DNA from: Polyangiaceae bacterium
GTDB taxonomy: Bacteria; Myxococcota; Polyangia; Polyangiales; Polyangiaceae
Reading direction: 5' to 3'
Assembly (NCBI GenBank): GCA_025936205.1
Contig: JAICTU010000421.1
Location: 1 to 8,235, forward strand
DNA: 8,235 nucleotides
Part shown: positions 6,540 to 8,235 of the stretch, piece by piece
How positions within the stretch are numbered: the first letter of the stretch is position 1
Layout: each line of letters starts with the position of its first letter
The notes under the pieces: model-generated
Databases searched by the model: none
What the model was told of the DNA's origin: nothing
What the model saw: the letters and a program-made list of their open reading frames with translations, nothing else
Made by a program: the position numbers and the translations under genes

Positions 6540-7538
6540 ATGACGATACCGACTGAAACGCAAGCCGTCTTCATTCGCGCCCCCGGCGGGCCCGAAGCGC
6601 TCGAGCTCGGCACCTTGCCGCTGGCAGCGCCGGGCCCCGGTGAAGTGTTGATCCGCCATACGGCGATCGGCCTCAATTACATCGACACGTATCACCGCAG
6701 CGGGCTCTATGCACTGCCGTCGCTGCCGCAGGCGCTGGGCTCGGAAGCAGCTGGCGTCGTCGAGGCGCTGGGCCCCGACGTCAGCGGGGTGGAGGTCGGT
6801 CAGCGCGTGGCCTACGCCACTGCGGGACCTGGCGCGTATGCGATGCGGCGGGTGGTGCGCGCCCAGCTGGTCGTGCCGGTTCCCGACGGAGTATCGGATG
6901 AGGCGGCGGCGGCGGTGCTGCTCAAGGGTATGACCGTGGAATATCTGGTGCGGCGTACCTACCCGGTGCGCGCTGGCGAGACCGTGCTGTGGCACGCGGC
7001 GGCAGGCGGGGTGGGACTGCTCGCCTGTCAGTGGCTTCGCCACCTGAAGGTGCGCGTGATCGGCACAGTCGGTAGCCACGAAAAGGCGCAACTAGCGCAA
7101 CAGCATGGGTGCGACGTGCCGCTCCTGTACAATGAGCCCGGCGATCTGAGCGAAAGAGTGCGCGCACAGACCGCAGGGGTGGGCGTGCCGGTGGTGTACG
7201 ATTCAGTGGGGCGCGCTACCTTTCAGAGTTCACTGCGCTCGCTCGCGACGCGCGGTTTGCTGGTCAGCTTCGGCAATGCCTCGGGCAAGCCGGACCCGGT
7301 CGATGTCCTGGCGCTGTCCGCGAACGGCTCTCTGTTTCTCACTCGTCCCACGCTCGCGCACTACACGCGCGACCGCGCCGAGCTGACGAGCTGTGCGGGT
7401 GCTGTCTTCGACCTGGTTGCGCGCGGGGTGTTGCAGCCGGTGATTGGCCAGCGCTTTGCGTTGCGCGACCTGCGCCGCGCGCACGAGTCGCTGGAGCGTC
7501 GCCAGACGATCGGATCCACCGTCATCCTGCTCGACTGA
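6540..7538 (+). CDS. qor: NADPH:quinone oxidoreductase (zeta-crystallin-like MDR)
   Basis: This is a cytoplasmic zinc-independent medium-chain dehydrogenase/reductase of 332 residues that reduces quinones with NADPH. It follows E. coli QorA along its whole length: AIGLNYIDTYHRSGLY (42-57), LPQALGSEAAGVVEALG, the AAAGGVGLLACQW cofactor segment (153-165), IGTVGSHEKAQLA, VVYDSVGR (218-225), LVSFGNASG, and the RAHESLERRQTIGSTVIL end. The zinc-ligand pattern of alcohol dehydrogenases is absent, as expected. ATG 6540 aligns with the QorA start. An in-frame ATG at 6498 would add 14 residues without homology. Neither has a convincing ribosome-binding site. The stop codon is formed by the junction of a 14-bp tandem duplication (7524-7551), yet the protein ends at about the family's usual place. 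It may be co-transcribed with the HDOD gene 66 bases upstream; no functional link is evident. Confidence 0.96.
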   Translation: MTIPTETQAVFIRAPGGPEALELGTLPLAAPGPGEVLIRHTAIGLNYIDTYHRSGLYALPSLPQALGSEAAGVVEALGPDVSGVEVGQRVAYATAGPGAYAMRRVVRAQLVVPVPDGVSDEAAAAVLLKGMTVEYLVRRTYPVRAGETVLWHAAAGGVGLLACQWLRHLKVRVIGTVGSHEKAQLAQQHGCDVPLLYNEPGDLSERVRAQTAGVGVPVVYDSVGRATFQSSLRSLATRGLLVSFGNASGKPDPVDVLALSANGSLFLTRPTLAHYTRDRAELTSCAGAVFDLVARGVLQPVIGQRFALRDLRRAHESLERRQTIGSTVILLD

Positions 7539-7551
7539 TCCTGCTCGACTG
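7524..7551 (+). repeat. Perfect 14-bp tandem duplication spanning the qor stop
   Basis: The unit ATCCTGCTCGACTG occurs at 7524-7537 and again at 7538-7551 with no mismatch and no spacer. The TG that ends copy one and the A that begins copy two form the stop TGA at 7536-7538. After copy two the same TG is followed by G, giving TGG. The unit is not a multiple of three. The lack of any mismatch suggests a recent event. Confidence 0.97.
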
Positions 7552-7576
7552 GAGTTTTGCGCCTGCAGGAGCGCGC

Positions 7577-7614
7577 CGGAGCGCGTTGCGCGATCGCGCG
7601 GATCCGTTGCTCCG
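7577..7614. repeat. Nested inverted repeat downstream of qor
   Basis: CGGAGC (7577-7582) is complementary to GCTCCG (7609-7614). The enclosed loop contains the perfect 12-base palindrome GCGCGATCGCGC (7588-7599). As RNA it could form a stem with an inner hairpin. No U-run follows, so it is not a classical intrinsic terminator. Its position 39 bases after the qor stop fits 3' end protection or factor-dependent termination, but this is unproven. Confidence 0.45.
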
Positions 7615-7698
7615 ATGGACGACGCGATCCAGTCGATCGCGACGTGTGTGCGATCTCCCCAGTGATCGCTGCGACGCCGAAAATCTTCGTACGATCGC
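7588..7698. repeat. Cluster of GATCGC inverted repeats
   Basis: The hexamer GATCGC, in one or the other orientation, is arranged as successive inverted pairs. The first is the palindrome GCGCGATCGCGC (7588-7599). The second is CGCGATC/GATCGCG (7623-7629 and 7635-7641, 5-base spacer). The third is GCGATC/GATCGC (7650-7655 and 7664-7669, 8-base spacer). A single GATCGC follows at 7693-7698. GATCGCTGC occurs twice (7664-7672, 7693-7701). In all, GATC appears seven times between 7592 and 7696. A group of binding sites for a dimeric protein, or of methylation sites, are possible explanations. The repeats are seen; the function is unknown. Confidence 0.6.
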
Positions 7699-7708
7699 TG
7701 CTTTTCGG
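7677..7708. repeat. CCGAAAA/TTTTCGG inverted repeat
   Basis: CCGAAAA (7677-7683) pairs exactly with TTTTCGG (7702-7708) around an 18-base loop that contains CGTACG and a GATCGC copy. The stem is only 7 bp and the loop is long, so it would be a weak terminator at best. It might act in either direction. Chance occurrence is not excluded. Confidence 0.3.
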
Positions 7709-7768
7709 GTGGAGCCGAGTGCGCGGAGTTGTGTTAAACCAATAGCCATCAGCTAGACGGCTCAGCGA

Positions 7769-7876
7769 GTGATCGTAAGCTCTCTTCTGGTGCTTTTCGC
7801 AGCCGTTCTCCTGGCAGCTTCTTCTTCGCCCGCCACCTCCCGATTCGCGTGGCGAGCGCGCCTCAGCACCCGGTAG
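7769..7876 (+). CDS. Possible 35-residue hydrophobic small protein or leader peptide
   Basis: A GTG at 7769 opens a 35-codon frame ending in TAG at 7874-7876. It begins MIVSSLLVLFAAVLLAASSS, which looks like a single membrane segment or a signal peptide, and ends in an Arg-rich tail. There is no clear ribosome-binding site, and a stop lies four codons upstream of the GTG. It precedes the lipoprotein gene by 60 bases. Hydrophobic frames are easy to get by chance in DNA of this composition, so I treat it as a weak candidate only. Confidence 0.15.
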   Translation: MIVSSLLVLFAAVLLAASSSPATSRFAWRARLSTR

Positions 7877-7936
7877 TCGCAGCCGCCGCGTGCCCGAGCG
7901 GATGTTTCACTGACCCAGCCACCAACAGGTATTCGA

Positions 7937-8235
7937 ATGATCGGATTCAGCAGCACCCCCCGCGCGTCCTCGTCGCCTCGGACCGGACTCGGAGTCACCC
8001 TCTCCCTGATCGGTTTCGCGGCTGTCCTCGGTGGCAGCGCCTGTGAGTCGGCCTTGACCGACGGCAACCCCAGCATGATGAAAGGCTCTGGTCCGTTCGG
8101 GGAACAAAATTCCAACGGGACGAACCTGGGGCCCGATGGCATGCCATTGAACCCGGCGGCCACGCCGGCTGACGGTCGGGACCGCGGTCCTGCCTCGCTG
8201 TCGGCCATCGACAACAGCGGGCCGACGGTCGACGC
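7937..8235 (+). CDS. N-terminus of a probable secreted lipoprotein, cut by window edge
   Basis: ATG 7937 opens a frame that runs off the right edge (99 full codons visible). It starts with a Ser/Arg-containing region (residues 1-16) and a hydrophobic core GVTLSLIGFAAVLGG (19-33), then SAC with Cys36. This resembles a type II signal peptide, though the -3 residue is Gly instead of Leu, so the lipobox is imperfect and a type I signal is possible. The visible mature part is low in hydrophobic residues and rich in Gly, Pro, Asn and Asp, like the flexible linker of many surface lipoproteins. AGG (7927-7929) sits seven bases before the ATG. Third positions are mostly G or C, which supports coding. 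A minus-strand frame overlaps it (7762-8214) but shows no family features. Function cannot be told from this fragment. Confidence 0.7.
   Translation, partial: MIGFSSTPRASSSPRTGLGVTLSLIGFAAVLGGSACESALTDGNPSMMKGSGPFGEQNSNGTNLGPDGMPLNPAATPADGRDRGPASLSAIDNSGPTVD

Larger units (their letters stand above)
7539..7936. other. 398-base stretch without a confident gene
   Basis: No reading frame here shows protein-family character on either strand. The left half (7560-7700) holds a GGAGCGCG direct repeat (7568-7575 and 7578-7585), nested inverted repeats and the GATCGC cluster. An AT-richer patch lies at 7731-7745. The right half contains a short hydrophobic frame (7769-7876) and then the leader of the lipoprotein gene. 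I see no strong sigma-70 promoter and no T-run terminator. The stretch probably carries the qor 3' end signals and the upstream control region of the lipoprotein gene, but that is inference. Confidence 0.7.

Noticed and set aside
7590..7597. HIP1-like GCGATCGC octamer
   Set aside because: HIP1 is a genome-wide cyanobacterial repeat; only two exact copies occur in this window (the other at 6255-6262) and the genes are not cyanobacterial in style.
7762..8214. 150-residue open frame on the minus strand
   Set aside because: It overlaps the lipoprotein start, which has a signal peptide, a ribosome site and GC-rich third positions; the minus frame has no recognisable features.

Overview
The window reads as ordinary chromosomal DNA of a high-GC bacterium, very GC-rich at third codon positions. 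GTG starts are frequent and Shine-Dalgarno sites are often weak. The receiver-HDOD regulator, the porin paired with a PstS-like protein and the lipoprotein-like gene fit a myxobacterium-type (Myxococcota/Deltaproteobacteria) genome. That placement is an inference from style; no marker gene is present.

Layout: (1) bases 1-876 are the 3' three quarters of a mannonate dehydratase gene (uxuA) entering from the left. (2) A predicted DNA methyltransferase (873-2300) overlaps its end by 4 bases. (3) After about 170 bases come an outer-membrane porin-like gene (2474-3709) and, 12 bases later, a small exported PstS-like protein (3722-4204), very likely one operon. (4) A NAD(P)-dependent epimerase/reductase lies on the minus strand (4208-5104), its end 3 bases from the end of the PstS-like gene. 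(5) Divergent from it is a receiver-HDOD protein (about 5256-6473) whose receiver lacks the normal phosphoacceptor. (6) A quinone oxidoreductase (6540-7538) follows. (7) A 398-base stretch without a confident gene (7539-7936) holds a 14-bp tandem duplication at the oxidoreductase stop and a cluster of GATCGC inverted repeats. (8) The start of a probable lipoprotein gene (7937 onward) runs off the right edge.

How they work together: only the porin/PstS-like pair looks like a functional module (outer-membrane passage plus periplasmic ligand binding). uxuA and the methyltransferase are probably translationally coupled but have no obvious shared role. The other genes look like independent units. 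I see no RNA gene, CRISPR array, transposase, prophage or complete defence system. The least explained signals are the GATCGC repeat cluster at 7588-7698, the duplication that creates the quinone oxidoreductase stop codon, and the expanded disordered segments of the methyltransferase.
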